A stretch of 42,467 nt of DNA from a bacterium (GCA_029554865.1 JAKPUX010000129.1:1-42467), one strand, 5' to 3'; shown: positions 24,059 to 33,025, counted from the stretch's first letter. Translations and numbers: made by a program. Notes: a model not told the origin generated them from the sequence alone.

Positions 24059-25768
24059 ATGAAAAAACTAGTCGCTGCACTCGGCGTGCTGTTCAGCTGG
24101 ATCGCCACCGGTCTGGCGGAGGATTACCTGATCAATGGCGGGCAGTATTCGCAGATCACCTATGAAATGGTGCAGAAAGTGGCGCCAGCACCGGGCACCC
24201 AAAAGCTCGTCCTGAGCTACGTCCTGCCCGAGAGCTTCTCCTCGCCCACCTACCGCCAATCCATCAGCGCCTTCCGCATGGATTTCTCGGTACCGCCCTC
24301 CACCCAGGACGAAAAGGTGGACGAACGCGGCAACAAGATTGTCCGCGCCATTTGGAACAAACCCCAGTCCCTGGTGACATCTACCCTGCGCTTCACTGCA
24401 GGCAACAGCACCGAGCTCAAGCCCCTGCGCACCAGCGCCCCTTTTCCCCTCGTCCAGATTGGCAGGGTGGAGGAGGCTTATCTCAAATCCACCGGACAGG
24501 CGCCCTCCGACAATGAGGAGATCGCCCGCCTGTCCGCCCAACTCACCGCCGGCAGCAAGACCGAATTTGATGCCGTCAAGCGCATCCTCACCTACGTCGT
24601 CGATCATCTCCACTACGTCCTGGCCCCGCCCAGTTATGACGCCCTCTATTCCCTGCGCACAGGCAAGGGCAACTGCCAGAACTATTCCCATCTCAGCGCC
24701 GCCTTGATGCGCGCCGTCGGCATACCCTGCCGCATCGTCAACGGCGTCACCCTCAAGGAACCCTACGACGTCGAACTGACCAACGGCACCCTCACCCTGC
24801 GCATGGCCCAGGGTCGCCATTCCTGGATCGAGGTCTGGTTTCCTGATCTGGGCTGGGTGCCCTTCGACCCGCAGCAGACAGCCCTCTATGTCAGTAACCG
24901 CTTTATTCGCATCGAGATCGGGCTCGACAACGAGGAGACCTGCAACGACGGCCTCATTCGCTGGTCCCAGGTCCAGGGCGCTGAGGGCAATCCCCAATTC
25001 GAGGAGACCATCAATTATGTCCTCGCCTCGGACCGTGTCAACCTGCGCGCGGAGAAGCAGAACTACGGTCCCCAGAAGCTGCTCTTCTTCCCGGCCGTCG
25101 AAGCTGCTTTCATCCCGGTGGCCGCCCGTTCGTCCCTGCCTCCAGCTCCCAAACCCAGGCTCACTGAACAGAAGATCATGCGCCGCATCGCCTACAGCCA
25201 GCCCTTCAGTCAGGGCAACACTGAATTTCCCCAGAATACCGACTTTCTCTCCGCACGCGGTCCAGCGCGCCTGGCTGAGAGCGGGGAGATGGAGATGCGC
25301 AAGAACTTTATGGTAGAAACCGCGGAGTATGTCACCACCCAGGGCAACCAGTATGCCCAGACTTTCATCCTCGAAAAACCCCTCAAGCTCACCCGCATCG
25401 GCCTCGCTTTGCACAAATTCGGCGGTTCGGGTCAGCTTTGGCTCGAGATTCTCCGTGATGACGGCGAAGGCAAGCCCGGGGAATATATCGCCACCAGCCG
25501 CTACCTCGCCCTTGAGGAGATCAAATACGCCCCGGGTTACGACTGGGTCGATTTTGACTTTGGCGCAGACGAGCTGCTGCTGCCTCCGGGCCGCTACTGG
25601 ATGGCCCTCGGCTTCACCGGCAGCCCTATCATCAACTGGTTTTTTTCGTACGGCAAGCCTGTGGGGCCGGAAGATGGCACCCGCTATAAAACCCTTTTCG
25701 ATGAAACCTGGAGTCGAAGCCTCGCCTATGAATTTAATTACCGCATCATCGGTTTGACTGGGGAGTAG
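24059..25768 (+). CDS. Exported transglutaminase-like (protease-fold) protein
   Basis: 569 residues; ATG 24059 has GAGG about 8 nt upstream. A signal peptide (MKKLVAALGVLFSWIATGLA) is followed by a beta-rich domain and a transglutaminase-core domain (about 170-275) with the full Cys-His-Asp triad: Cys206 in GKGNCQNYS, His254 in RHSWIEVWF, Asp270 in VPFDPQ. Bacterial members of this fold mostly act as cysteine peptidases or amide-bond enzymes on peptides or cell-wall peptides; the substrate here is unknown. The last 150 residues form a beta-sandwich (FILEKPLKLTRIGLALHKFG, PPGRYWMALGF) resembling domains that report attachment or carbohydrate binding, but I cannot name it. There is no sorting tail of the QNYPNPFN type, so it is probably periplasmic. 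The downstream kinase gene starts 51 bp after the stop codon. Confidence 0.82.
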   Translation: MKKLVAALGVLFSWIATGLAEDYLINGGQYSQITYEMVQKVAPAPGTQKLVLSYVLPESFSSPTYRQSISAFRMDFSVPPSTQDEKVDERGNKIVRAIWNKPQSLVTSTLRFTAGNSTELKPLRTSAPFPLVQIGRVEEAYLKSTGQAPSDNEEIARLSAQLTAGSKTEFDAVKRILTYVVDHLHYVLAPPSYDALYSLRTGKGNCQNYSHLSAALMRAVGIPCRIVNGVTLKEPYDVELTNGTLTLRMAQGRHSWIEVWFPDLGWVPFDPQQTALYVSNRFIRIEIGLDNEETCNDGLIRWSQVQGAEGNPQFEETINYVLASDRVNLRAEKQNYGPQKLLFFPAVEAAFIPVAARSSLPPAPKPRLTEQKIMRRIAYSQPFSQGNTEFPQNTDFLSARGPARLAESGEMEMRKNFMVETAEYVTTQGNQYAQTFILEKPLKLTRIGLALHKFGGSGQLWLEILRDDGEGKPGEYIATSRYLALEEIKYAPGYDWVDFDFGADELLLPPGRYWMALGFTGSPIINWFFSYGKPVGPEDGTRYKTLFDETWSRSLAYEFNYRIIGLTGE

Positions 25769-25819
25769 GACCGGTGAAGCTTATCCCTCATTCCACACTG
25801 AAGGCATCTTGGACGATGA

Positions 25820-27430
25820 ATGACTGAAAAATACATCCTCACCCATGACCTAGGAACGAGTTCCAACAAAGCCGTTCTCTTCACTCTCTACGGGCGTCTG
25901 GTTGCCGAGGCCCGGCACGATTACTCGGTTCACTACCCTCAACCCAGCTATGCAGAGCAGGATCCCTTCGATTGGCTCCATGCCGTCTACGACTCCACCC
26001 ATAAGGCAATGGAAATTGCCGGGATCTCTCCTGATCAGATCGCCGGCATCACTTTCTCCTGCCAAATGCAGACCTTGGTGGCCGTCGATGCACAGGGCAT
26101 GCCCGTCATGCCCGCGATTTCCTGGCTCGACACCCGGGGACGCGAAATCCTGTATGACCGGCTCTGGACCAGACCGCGCATCATCGGCTATCAACCCCTC
26201 CGCCTGCTGCGCTTTCTGCGCGTCACCGGGGGGGCGCCCGGCCACACCGGCAAGGATCCCATCGCCAAGATCATCTGGCTTAAGGAGAAGAGGCCCGATC
26301 TCTACGCCAAAACCGCCAAGTTCCTCGATGTCAAGGATTTCGTCATCTACCATCTCACCGGCACCTGGTGCAAATCGGTCGATCTGGCCGTGGTCTGGTG
26401 GCTCCTCGACACCCGTAAAAACAGGAACCAGTGGGACGAAAAACTCTGCCGGTTGGCCGGTATCAACCCTGAGCTGCTGCCTCCCGCTCTCCCCAGCGCC
26501 GCCATTGTCGGCACCCTGCAGGAAGAGGCCGCCCGCCTTATGGGTTTGAAACCGGGGATCCCGATCATCAACGGTTCCGGGGATATCCCCGCCGCCGCGG
26601 TCGGCTCCGGAGCCCTCCATGAAGGGGAACTCAGCATCCGCCTCGGCACCAGCGGCGGCATCGCCGGCCATTTCAGCCGCCGCAAGATCGACCTCGCCCA
26701 CTACGCTGGCTGCATCGGCAGCACCTATCCGGAAAAGTATTATCTCGCCCTCGCCCATCAGGAGACGATCGGCATCTGTCTCGAATGGCTGGCCAACCGC
26801 ATCCTCTATCACAAACAGCGACTCTCCGAAGAGACCCTTTTCGAAGATGTTTACCAGCTCCTCGACCACCTCGCCGCTCAGGCCCCCCCGGGCGCAGCCG
26901 GCCTCATCTTCACCCCCTGGATGTTCGGAGAACGCTGCCCGATCGACGACCACAACGTCCGCGCCGGCCTCTTCAACCTCAGCCTCCAGCACGGACGCGA
27001 ACACCTCATCCGCGCCGTCCTGGAGGGTATCGCCTTCAACCTGCGCTGGGGCCTCGAGGTCCTGGAAAAGCTCTATCAACCCGTCGACCGGCTCCACATC
27101 ATCGGCGGCGGGGCCAAGAGCGATATCTGGTGCCAGATCATCGCCGATATAACCAACCGCACGATCTGCCAGGCCGACAATCCCCAGCAGGCCAACGCCC
27201 GCGGCGCCGCCATGCTCGCCAGCCTTTCCCTCGGCCATATCAAGAGCTTCGAAGCGATCAGCGAACACATCGTCATCCGCCAGCGCTATACACCGGATCC
27301 AAAAAACCGCCAGCTCTACGACCATCTCTTCAGGGAGTTCAAAAAGCTCTACCGGCAGAACAAGAGCTGGTACGCCCGCATGAATGGCGAAACCGGATGG
27401 GCACTCACAAACCGCGGCGTGCAGCCCTAG
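25820..27430 (+). CDS. Xylulokinase-like FGGY-family carbohydrate kinase
   Basis: 536 residues. The N-terminal phosphate-binding loop LTHDLGTSSNKAVLF corresponds to the xylulokinase GIDLGTTxxKA loop. Downstream are the sugar-site segment SCQMQTLVAVD, the catalytic-Asp region GSGDIPAAAVGSGAL and the adenosine motif HIIGGGAKSDIWCQIIAD, in the right order and at family length (about 500). It would phosphorylate a ketose or polyol; xylulose is the best guess, but no isomerase or transporter is nearby. It could share the promoter of the transglutaminase-like gene 51 bp upstream. No strong ribosome site precedes the ATG. Confidence 0.82.
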   Translation: MTEKYILTHDLGTSSNKAVLFTLYGRLVAEARHDYSVHYPQPSYAEQDPFDWLHAVYDSTHKAMEIAGISPDQIAGITFSCQMQTLVAVDAQGMPVMPAISWLDTRGREILYDRLWTRPRIIGYQPLRLLRFLRVTGGAPGHTGKDPIAKIIWLKEKRPDLYAKTAKFLDVKDFVIYHLTGTWCKSVDLAVVWWLLDTRKNRNQWDEKLCRLAGINPELLPPALPSAAIVGTLQEEAARLMGLKPGIPIINGSGDIPAAAVGSGALHEGELSIRLGTSGGIAGHFSRRKIDLAHYAGCIGSTYPEKYYLALAHQETIGICLEWLANRILYHKQRLSEETLFEDVYQLLDHLAAQAPPGAAGLIFTPWMFGERCPIDDHNVRAGLFNLSLQHGREHLIRAVLEGIAFNLRWGLEVLEKLYQPVDRLHIIGGGAKSDIWCQIIADITNRTICQADNPQQANARGAAMLASLSLGHIKSFEAISEHIVIRQRYTPDPKNRQLYDHLFREFKKLYRQNKSWYARMNGETGWALTNRGVQP

Positions 27431-27475
27431 CCATGCCCCTTTTTATACCGGCGTCCTTTACGGGGAGAATCTGAG

Positions 27476-28513
27476 ATGTCCCTGCGGGCCACAGGCTCCA
27501 TTCTGATCGTTGATGATGAGGCCATCATCCGCGATTCATTGCAGCAATGGCTTGAAATCGAGGGCTTCCGGGTCTTCAGCGCTGAGGACGGCGAGCGGGC
27601 GTTACAACTTTGCCGTTTCGAACACCTGGATGTCGGGGTATTCGACATCCGCATGCCCGGAATGGATGGCATTACCCTGCTCAACAGGACCCGCAGCTGC
27701 CGCCCGGAGATGGATGTCATCATGATGACCGCCTTCGCAAGCATCGAGGATGCCGTACGCTGCATCAGTGAGGGGGCCCATGACTATATCATCAAACCCT
27801 TTCCGCCTGAAAAACTCAGCAAATCCATCCGTCATCTTTTGGAATCCCGCAAGCTTCACGCCTCCCAACAAGACCTGATCAGCCAGCAAGGGGAGCTCAG
27901 ACGTTTTATCGCAGCCTGCACCCCCTATCTCGCCCTCGGGGCGGCTACAGCCGTCCTCTCCGGAGCCCCCTGGGCTGAGCAAACCGGCGGCGGGGAGGCC
28001 GCGCTGGAACCGTCCCTGCTCAAGGAGCTGATCGATCGGGCTCTGGAAATCAGCCGTCCGGCAGAGCAAACCCCCTCCAGCAACCTGCGCAGCGTGGTCG
28101 AGACCGCCCTGCTGCTGGCTGAGACCCCGCCGGAGGGCCGCGCCCGACTCAGCCCCGCACCCCCCGCCACAGAGATGAGCGCTGGTATTCCCTTTGTTCC
28201 GGCCATCCTCGCCCTTCAACTGCTCTTCGAGCACCTTCTCCGGCACGGACACCCCGACCCCATTATCAACCTTGAGGCGGAAAAGAGCGCACCACTACGC
28301 CCTGTCCTGCGAATTGGACTGGCCGCACCCATGTCCGTCAAAGATCGGGCGCAGCTGCTGGAGCAGCAGGAGGGAGGCGCCTCCGATTCGAGCCGACTCC
28401 GGCTCGCTGCAACCCTGCTGCGGATTCTGGGCGTAGCCGTGACGGTAACTCCGCGCCGGGAGGAGGGCGAAACCATCCTCCTCATCTTCCCCTCCGCTGA
28501 GGTTAACAGGTAG
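27476..28513 (+). CDS. Response-regulator receiver fused to a degenerate kinase-like (HATPase) domain
   Basis: 345 residues; ATG 27476 has GGGGAG 9 nt upstream. Residues 7-120 are a complete receiver: acidic pair Asp13-Asp14, phospho-Asp57, Thr85, Lys107. The rest looks like an eroded histidine kinase: a helical part without an H-box, a possible N-box remnant (LQLLFEHLLRHGHP) lacking the Asn residues, and a terminal strand GETILLIFP resembling the HATPase end GTTFxIxLP. The DxGxG and GxGxG ATP motifs are not visible. It may be a phosphorylatable scaffold or inhibitor for the EBP encoded 6 bp downstream. The kinase ancestry is an inference from a weak pattern. Confidence 0.7.
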   Translation: MSLRATGSILIVDDEAIIRDSLQQWLEIEGFRVFSAEDGERALQLCRFEHLDVGVFDIRMPGMDGITLLNRTRSCRPEMDVIMMTAFASIEDAVRCISEGAHDYIIKPFPPEKLSKSIRHLLESRKLHASQQDLISQQGELRRFIAACTPYLALGAATAVLSGAPWAEQTGGGEAALEPSLLKELIDRALEISRPAEQTPSSNLRSVVETALLLAETPPEGRARLSPAPPATEMSAGIPFVPAILALQLLFEHLLRHGHPDPIINLEAEKSAPLRPVLRIGLAAPMSVKDRAQLLEQQEGGASDSSRLRLAATLLRILGVAVTVTPRREEGETILLIFPSAEVNR

Positions 28514-28519
28514 ATCGCG

Positions 28520-29893
28520 ATGACAAACGAAGTAAAAATCCTCATTGTCGACGATGAAGAGCTCTTGCGTGAAGGCTGCCGCCGCTTGCTTGAAATGTCC
28601 GGCTACACGGTGAGGACGGCGGGGGAGGCCGATTCGGGGCTGAGATTGGCGGCCGCAGATGCTTTCGAGATCGCTTTCGTCGATTTTCGCATGCCGGGGA
28701 TGAGCGGGATCGATTTCATCCGCCGCATGCAGGAGATCAGCCCGGCGACCGACGTAGTAATGATGACCGGTTATGCGAGCATCGAGATGGCCGTGGAGGC
28801 GATGAAGAACGGCGCTCGCGATTATGTCGCCAAACCCTTCGAGGCCGAGCAGATCCTCGAGATTGTCCGCAAGCTTTTGCAGAACCGTCAGACCCCCACT
28901 GCGCCCGCCGGCGCAGGCTTCAGCTTTGATTTCAATGGCCGGCCGCTGCAGATTATCGGCGGAGGCGGCCGCATGCAGGAACTTTTCGCCCTCATCCGCA
29001 AGGTCGCTCCGACCGAGAGCACCGTCCTGGTCCAGGGGGAGAGCGGCACCGGCAAGGAACTGGTCGCCAAGGCCATCCACGCTCTCAGTCCCCGCAAAGA
29101 CAAGGCCTTTTTTGCAATGGATTGCGGTTCGCTGGTCGAATCCCTCTTTGAGAGCGAGCTTTTCGGACACGTCAAGGGCTCCTTCACAGGAGCGACCGCC
29201 ACCAAGCATGGCGCCTTCGAACTCGCTCACGGCGGCACCTTCTTCTTCGACGAGATCGGCAACATCTCCCTCAACGTCCAGGCCAAGATCCTGCGCGCCA
29301 TCCAGGAACGCGAGATCCGCAGAATCGGCTCCGCACAGACTATCCCGGTGGATGTGCGCGTCATCGCCGCGACCAATATCGATCTCAACGCCGCTGTGAA
29401 CACCGGACAGTTTCGCGAGGACCTATTCTACCGGCTGAGCGTCATTCCAATTCATCTTCCTCCGTTGCGCGAAAGACCCGAAGATATCGATACTTTAGTT
29501 GATCACTTCATCCAAAAACACAATAAGCGCCGCCGGCAGAATCCAATCGATAAAGTCGCTGGTCCCGTCCGCGATCTTTTGCTGCACTATCCCTGGCCCG
29601 GCAATATCCGCGAGCTGGAGAACACGATCGAACGAGCCGCCGTCATTGAGGAGAGCACGGAACTCACCTTGCAGAGCCTGCCCCCGCATCTCCAGCTCTA
29701 CGGCGAAAAGGCCGGTGAGGCAGCCGCCTCCGAGCTTCTTTCCCTCGCAGAGGTCGAAAAGGAGCATATCCGCAAAATCATGCAAAACGAGGAGAACAAT
29801 ATCAGCCGGACCGCAAGAATTCTCGGCATCGACCGCAAGACCCTCTACGACAAAATCCGCCGCTACGGCCTCTCCTATTCTGGATCCAGCTGA
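28520..29893 (+). CDS. NtrC-family sigma-54-dependent response regulator (GSFTGA variant)
   Basis: 457 residues. Receiver 5-120 (Asp11-Asp12, phospho-Asp55, Lys105). AAA+ domain about 144-385 with Walker A GESGTGKE (173-180), FFFDEIG, and the sigma-54 contact loop reading GSFTGA (220-225) instead of GAFTGA; Ser at this position occurs in some active family members. FIS-type HTH near 420-452 (ISRTARILGIDRKTLYDKIR). It is in an operon with the receiver/degenerate-kinase gene. It lies just upstream of the candidate sigma-54 promoter of the hydrogenase locus at 30082-30097, its most likely target; the phosphodonor could be the hydrogenase-like kinase at 34757. Those links are inferred from position. 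Confidence 0.93.
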   Translation: MTNEVKILIVDDEELLREGCRRLLEMSGYTVRTAGEADSGLRLAAADAFEIAFVDFRMPGMSGIDFIRRMQEISPATDVVMMTGYASIEMAVEAMKNGARDYVAKPFEAEQILEIVRKLLQNRQTPTAPAGAGFSFDFNGRPLQIIGGGGRMQELFALIRKVAPTESTVLVQGESGTGKELVAKAIHALSPRKDKAFFAMDCGSLVESLFESELFGHVKGSFTGATATKHGAFELAHGGTFFFDEIGNISLNVQAKILRAIQEREIRRIGSAQTIPVDVRVIAATNIDLNAAVNTGQFREDLFYRLSVIPIHLPPLRERPEDIDTLVDHFIQKHNKRRRQNPIDKVAGPVRDLLLHYPWPGNIRELENTIERAAVIEESTELTLQSLPPHLQLYGEKAGEAAASELLSLAEVEKEHIRKIMQNEENNISRTARILGIDRKTLYDKIRRYGLSYSGSS

Positions 29894-29971
29894 ACTGCTC
29901 ACGCTTTATTCTTTATTCCTGGATTTGCCCTCTTTACTACGACGCGCTGGTGTGGAGTTTCACCACAGAAT

Positions 29972-29993
29972 ATTCTCTCATAAATGAGAGAAT
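29972..29993. promoter_or_regulatory. Perfect inverted repeat, candidate enhancer (UAS) for the hydrogenase locus
   Basis: Two 10-bp arms, ATTCTCTCAT and ATGAGAGAAT, separated by AA. A 2-nt centre and the lack of a T run argue against a terminator. The centre lies about 125 bp upstream of the start predicted from the sigma-54 promoter at 30082-30097, a typical binding-site distance for an NtrC-type dimer. Confidence 0.6.
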
Positions 29994-30081
29994 GCAGAAT
30001 ACGGCTCATTTTCAGACGTGATCGGGCAGTATAATTTCAAAATAATCAAAGATAAACATCAGCAGGTCGAATTGGCGCCTC

Positions 30082-30097
30082 TGGCACGCTATTTGAA
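30082..30097 (+). promoter_or_regulatory. Candidate sigma-54 promoter of the [FeFe]-hydrogenase locus
   Basis: TGGCACGCTATTTGAA: a perfect TGGCACG -24 box, the right 4-nt spacing, and TTGAA at -12 where consensus is TTGCW (one mismatch at the conserved C). The start would be near 30108, 28 nt before the first gene at 30136. Confidence 0.6.
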
Positions 30098-30135
30098 GAT
30101 ATTCAGATAAAAGAAGTATTATATGGTTTGATGCT

Positions 30136-30510
30136 ATGAACTGTCTCATTGTGGCCAACCCCCAAAAAAGTATCACCCGGGAACTGGAAGGTTTTCTTCG
30201 CACCAATGCCATCGCCACGCTTCTGGTCGAGGATCCCGTCCAGGCCATTGAACAGGTGCAGCGGCAGCACTTCGATCTGATCGTCCTGGACGCCCGGGCC
30301 CATGGCCTGAAAATCGACCAGGCCATCCGGCTGCTTAAGGGATGCGATCCCTCTGTACGCATTATCGTGCGCACGGATGAGAACACGCGCAACCTCGAGG
30401 GGAGGGTGCGCAGAGAACAGGTTTTTTATTATCATGTGGATTCACTAGGCATGCACGATCTCCAGCTCGCCATCACCGCCGCGCTGGGCATCGAGACGCT
30501 CAAACACTAA
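30136..30510 (+). CDS. Degenerate response-regulator receiver (pseudo-receiver)
   Basis: 124 residues with receiver-fold spacing throughout: first strand NCLIVANP, Asp52 at the phospho-acceptor position (LIVLDARAHG) and a Thr80 region. The acidic pair that binds magnesium is replaced (VANPQ), and the conserved Lys near the C-terminus is absent (YYHVDSLG). It is therefore unlikely to be phosphorylated in the usual way and may act as a constitutive or ligand-driven switch. It is the first gene after the candidate sigma-54 promoter and 29 bp upstream of the NuoE-like hydrogenase subunit. There is no DNA-binding or other output domain. Confidence 0.75.
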   Translation: MNCLIVANPQKSITRELEGFLRTNAIATLLVEDPVQAIEQVQRQHFDLIVLDARAHGLKIDQAIRLLKGCDPSVRIIVRTDENTRNLEGRVRREQVFYYHVDSLGMHDLQLAITAALGIETLKH

Positions 30511-30539
30511 TCAACAAAGTCATATTGCAAGAGGACAGC

Positions 30540-31001
30540 ATGGAAATTCAAGAGGTCTACGCAAAGTATCCCCAAAATGATCCCTCGATCCTGATTCCGA
30601 TCCTGCAGGATATTCAGGAGGTGTGCGGCTATCTCTCCGAGGACGATCTGGAGCAGGTCGCACAGCACACCCGGCTGCCGGTCAGCCGCGTCTTCGGTGT
30701 GGCGACCTTTTACAACCAGTTCAGGCTGCGCCCCCTGGGCAAGCACGTTATCCGCGTCTGCCGCGGCACCGCCTGCCACGTCAAGGGCTCGTTCGACATC
30801 CTGACCACGCTCGAAAACGAATTGGGCATCAAAGCCGGCCAGACCACCAAAGACCTCCAGTTTTCCATCGAAACGGTCGCCTGCATCGGCGCCTGCAGCA
30901 TCGCTCCGGTGATTACCATCGATGACGAATTCCACGGCGGATTGACCGTCAAGGCTGTGCAAAAGCTGATCGCTGCTCTGAAAAAGACCAACAATGAATA
31001 A
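30540..31001 (+). CDS. hndA: NuoE/HndA-like [2Fe-2S] subunit of electron-bifurcating [FeFe] hydrogenase
   Basis: 153 residues; ATG 30540 has AGAGGA about 6 nt upstream. A thioredoxin-like fold with the complete [2Fe-2S] set Cys74-x4-Cys79 and Cys115-x3-Cys119 (CRGTACH and CIGACS), plus the helical start typical of NuoE (LIPILQDIQEVCGYLSEDDL). In HydABC/HndABCD complexes this subunit passes electrons to or near the flavin subunit. The coding end overlaps a possible early start of the next gene, so the genes are translationally close. Called hndA by analogy; hydC is the name used in the Thermotoga-type complex. Confidence 0.93.
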   Translation: MEIQEVYAKYPQNDPSILIPILQDIQEVCGYLSEDDLEQVAQHTRLPVSRVFGVATFYNQFRLRPLGKHVIRVCRGTACHVKGSFDILTTLENELGIKAGQTTKDLQFSIETVACIGACSIAPVITIDDEFHGGLTVKAVQKLIAALKKTNNE

Positions 31002-31011
31002 AGAGGCCGTA

Positions 31012-33009
31012 ATGAATTCATATGCCCAGATATTTGCCAACTGCTGGCACAGCAGTGAAAAACCCTGCGTCCACTACATCGAATGCATCAACGAAGGGCA
31101 AAAATGCCATCAGTCCGCGGAGAGCAAGAAACAGCTTGCCGCCTTCAAGTCCGAAATCCTGCTCCAGGACCACAAGGAACCTGTTATTCTCATTGGCATG
31201 GGCACCTGCGGCCTCGCCAACGGCGCCAACAGGGTGCATGCAGCGATCCTGAGCGAACTGGAAAGGCTCAACCTCGAGATCAAAGTGGTGCCCACCGGCT
31301 GCGTCGGCTACTGCTCCAAAGAGGTGATCGTTGATATCAAGATCCCGGGCCGCTCCCGCATCTGTTACTGCCAGGTCAGGCCTGAAGATGTCCCCATGCT
31401 GCTGCAGAAGACCCTGATCGACAAAGAGGTGGTTGAGGAAAAGCTCCTCGGCATCTACGGTTCCACCAACGGCGAAACCGGCTGGAAAGAGCTGCCCCTT
31501 CTCCATCAGGTGCCCTTTTTCGCCAAGCAGAAGAAACTGGTACTTGAAAACTGCGGCGTCATCGATCCCGAGAGCATTGACCAGTATCTCGCCCGCGGCG
31601 GCTACGTCGGCCTCTCCCGCGCCATCAACAAAATGACCCCGGCTGAAGTGGTCAAGGAGATCCTCAAATCGGGTCTGCGCGGACGCGGCGGCGGCGGCTT
31701 CCCGACCGGAAAGAAGTGGGAATTCGCCCTCAACCAGCCCTCCGAACAAAAATACATCGTTTGCAACGCCGACGAGGGCGATCCGGGCGCCTTTATGGAC
31801 CGCGCTGTGATGGAAAGCGATCCCCACCGCGTCATCGAGGGTATGATCATCGGGGCCTACGCCATCGGGGCCAGCGAGGGCTATATCTACTGCCGTGCCG
31901 AATACCCCCTCGCCATCAAGCGGCTGGAGAAAACCATCGCCGACGCCAAGGCCCATGGACTGCTCGGCCAGAATATTCTCGGCAGCGGCTTCAACTTCAA
32001 TCTCAAGATCAAGAAGGGAGCCGGCGCTTTCGTCTGCGGCGAAGAGACCGCCCTGCTCCACTCCATTGAAGGTAAACGCGGCATGCCGCGGCCACGCCCG
32101 CCCTTTCCGGCGGTCTCCGGTCTTTTCGGCAAGCCGACGGTGATCAACAACGTCGAGACCTTCGCCAATGTGCCCAATATCATGCGCGATGGCGCCGACA
32201 AATATGCCGCCATCGGCACCGAGGGTTCCAAGGGTACCAAGATTTTCGCCCTCTCCGGCAAGATCACCAATACCGGCCTGGTGGAGGTTCCCATGGGCGT
32301 GACCCTGCGCGAGGTGGTCTATGATATCGGCGCCGGCTGCCCCAACGGTAAAAAATTCAAGGCGGTGCAGATCGGCGGACCCTCCGGCGGCGCCCTGCCG
32401 GAACAGGTCATCGATACCCAGATCGACTATGAAAATCTCAAAAAGGTCGGCGCCATGATGGGCTCCGGCGGACTGGTGGTCATGGACGAGACGACCTGCA
32501 TGGTCGACGTCGCCAAGTATTTCATGACCTTCATTCAGTCCGAATCCTGCGGCAAGTGCATTCCCTGCCGTGAGGGCACCAAACGTCTGCTCGAGATCCT
32601 CGAACGGCTGACCCAAAGCTACCGCAGCGAAAAATCCCCGGACGAGGCCCTGCTGCGTTTCCAGGGCATGGTCTACCTGGAACGCCTCTCCGAGGTGATC
32701 CAGAATACCTCCCTCTGCGGATTGGGGCAGACCGCCTCTAACCCGGTCATGAGCACTCTGCGTTATTTCCGCGATGAGTATGAAGCCCATCTCTACGATC
32801 GCAAATGCCCCTCCGGCCACTGCCGCGAGCTCCTGACCTACCATATCGACACCGACAAATGCACGGGCTGCACAGTCTGTGCACGCAAGTGTCCCCAGGC
32901 CGCCATTCTGGGCGAGAAGGGCAAGGCCCATTACATCATTGACGAGAAGTGCATCCGCTGCGATCAGTGCCGTGCCAACTGCAAATTCGATGCGATCTTT
33001 GTAGAGTAA
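31012..33009 (+). CDS. hndC: NuoF/HndC-like flavin subunit of [FeFe] hydrogenase with a Cys-rich N-terminal extension
   Basis: 665 residues from ATG 31012 (AAAGAGG 5 nt upstream); an in-frame ATG at 30994 overlaps hndA but lacks a ribosome site. Order: Cys-rich extension 1-45 (Cys11, 19, 25, 32); thioredoxin-like [2Fe-2S] domain about 55-140 (Cys66, Cys97, Cys101, Cys118/120); NuoF domain with the FMN/NAD(P) loop GLRGRGGGGFPTGKKWEF and DEGDPGAFMDR; SLBB-like part; [4Fe-4S] motif ESCGKCIPCREGT; and two ferredoxin motifs at the C-terminus (CTGCTVCARKCPQ, CIRCDQCRANCK). It should bind FMN and exchange electrons with NAD(P)H, the probable bifurcation site. The four-Cys extension is unlike the usual start of HydB/HndC proteins. 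Confidence 0.93.
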   Translation: MNSYAQIFANCWHSSEKPCVHYIECINEGQKCHQSAESKKQLAAFKSEILLQDHKEPVILIGMGTCGLANGANRVHAAILSELERLNLEIKVVPTGCVGYCSKEVIVDIKIPGRSRICYCQVRPEDVPMLLQKTLIDKEVVEEKLLGIYGSTNGETGWKELPLLHQVPFFAKQKKLVLENCGVIDPESIDQYLARGGYVGLSRAINKMTPAEVVKEILKSGLRGRGGGGFPTGKKWEFALNQPSEQKYIVCNADEGDPGAFMDRAVMESDPHRVIEGMIIGAYAIGASEGYIYCRAEYPLAIKRLEKTIADAKAHGLLGQNILGSGFNFNLKIKKGAGAFVCGEETALLHSIEGKRGMPRPRPPFPAVSGLFGKPTVINNVETFANVPNIMRDGADKYAAIGTEGSKGTKIFALSGKITNTGLVEVPMGVTLREVVYDIGAGCPNGKKFKAVQIGGPSGGALPEQVIDTQIDYENLKKVGAMMGSGGLVVMDETTCMVDVAKYFMTFIQSESCGKCIPCREGTKRLLEILERLTQSYRSEKSPDEALLRFQGMVYLERLSEVIQNTSLCGLGQTASNPVMSTLRYFRDEYEAHLYDRKCPSGHCRELLTYHIDTDKCTGCTVCARKCPQAAILGEKGKAHYIIDEKCIRCDQCRANCKFDAIFVE

Positions 33010-33025
33010 AACCAAGAGGACCAAC

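Noticed and set aside
29972-29993. Inverted repeat considered as terminator of the EBP gene
   Set aside because: The natural loop is only 2 nt and no T run follows, while its position fits an enhancer site better.
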